Positions 63,939-64,000 of a stretch of DNA of 64,000 bases are shown one piece after another. The stretch is from Mangifera indica. Lineage: Eukaryota; Streptophyta; Magnoliopsida; Sapindales; Anacardiaceae. A program made the position numbers and the translations under genes. The stretch's first letter is position 1; each line of letters starts with the position of its first letter. Where the stretch lies: assembly GCF_011075055.1 (NCBI RefSeq), contig NC_058146.1, forward strand, positions 7,192,001-7,256,000, in the 5' to 3' direction. Below the pieces are notes generated by a model. It was not told the origin of the DNA. It searched no databases and worked only from the letters and a program-made list of their open reading frames with translations.

Positions 63939-64000
63939 CTAGATCATATATTTCCATTATAAATGTCACATCTTCGAGAGGTTATAAAATGAGTTTCATT

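Overview
This is a nuclear genome window from a dicot plant. The evidence is an AT-rich background, multi-exon genes with GT-AG introns, plant-specific protein families (an LRR VIII-type receptor kinase, UBP12/13, a UBA-tailed rhomboid), plant MULE transposons carrying plant-mobile-domain and Ulp1 sequences, and Ty1/copia and Ty3/gypsy retrotransposons. The species cannot be named from the sequence alone.

Four protein-coding host genes and one tRNA gene can be modelled exon by exon. (1) 5690-18798, minus: a 32-exon UBP12/UBP13-type ubiquitin-specific protease whose joined exons give 1116 codons plus stop. (2) 35302-37246, plus: a four-exon universal stress protein of 194 codons. A tRNA-Asn(GTT) lies on the opposite strand inside its first intron (35758-35831). 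(3) 39437-44215, minus: a 19-exon LRR receptor kinase of the LRR VIII-1 / HPCA1 type, 966 codons. (4) 60103-63938, minus: the 3' part of a rhomboid-like protein with a C-terminal UBA domain (RBL15 type); its 5' end lies beyond the window.

Much of the rest is transposon-derived, and several elements can be delimited by perfect target-site duplications (TSDs). A 9-kb autonomous-type MULE occupies 21060-30024 (TSD TTATTTATA). It carries a broken MuDR-like transposase on the plus strand facing a broken plant-mobile-domain + Ulp1/C48 protease gene on the minus strand. A full-length but decayed Ty1/copia element occupies 50707-58862 (TSD TGTTG) and is inserted inside a Ty3/gypsy integrase/chromodomain remnant, whose reading frame resumes exactly on the other side. 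A second, truncated copia copy of the same family lies at 32340-34915. A hAT-like 1.18-kb element (TSD GGTAATGA) sits in intron 4 of the UBP gene. A family of foldback MULE-type elements sharing GGCCAAA-like ends occurs at 20202-20991, 38160-38851 and 61509-62269, with a half copy near 1534 and a related foldback near 19295. The one at 61509-62269 is a near-perfect 760-bp palindrome in an intron of the rhomboid gene. Shorter CGAATT-rich MITEs lie at 38913-39225 and 49672-49977, with relatives at 3850-4445 and 59097-59425.

Layout: 1-5690 decayed intergenic and 3'UTR; 5690-19140 UBP gene and promoter; 19290-30660 transposon block; 30660-35120 intergenic and copia fragment; 35120-37400 stress-protein gene; 37400-39430 repeats; 39437-44215 receptor kinase; 44216-50390 intergenic; 50391-58980 nested retrotransposons; 59097-64000 rhomboid gene. 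The host genes do not form a recognisable pathway cluster. The most unusual content is the MULE with its captured host-like PMD-Ulp1 gene and the foldback elements placed inside or beside genes.
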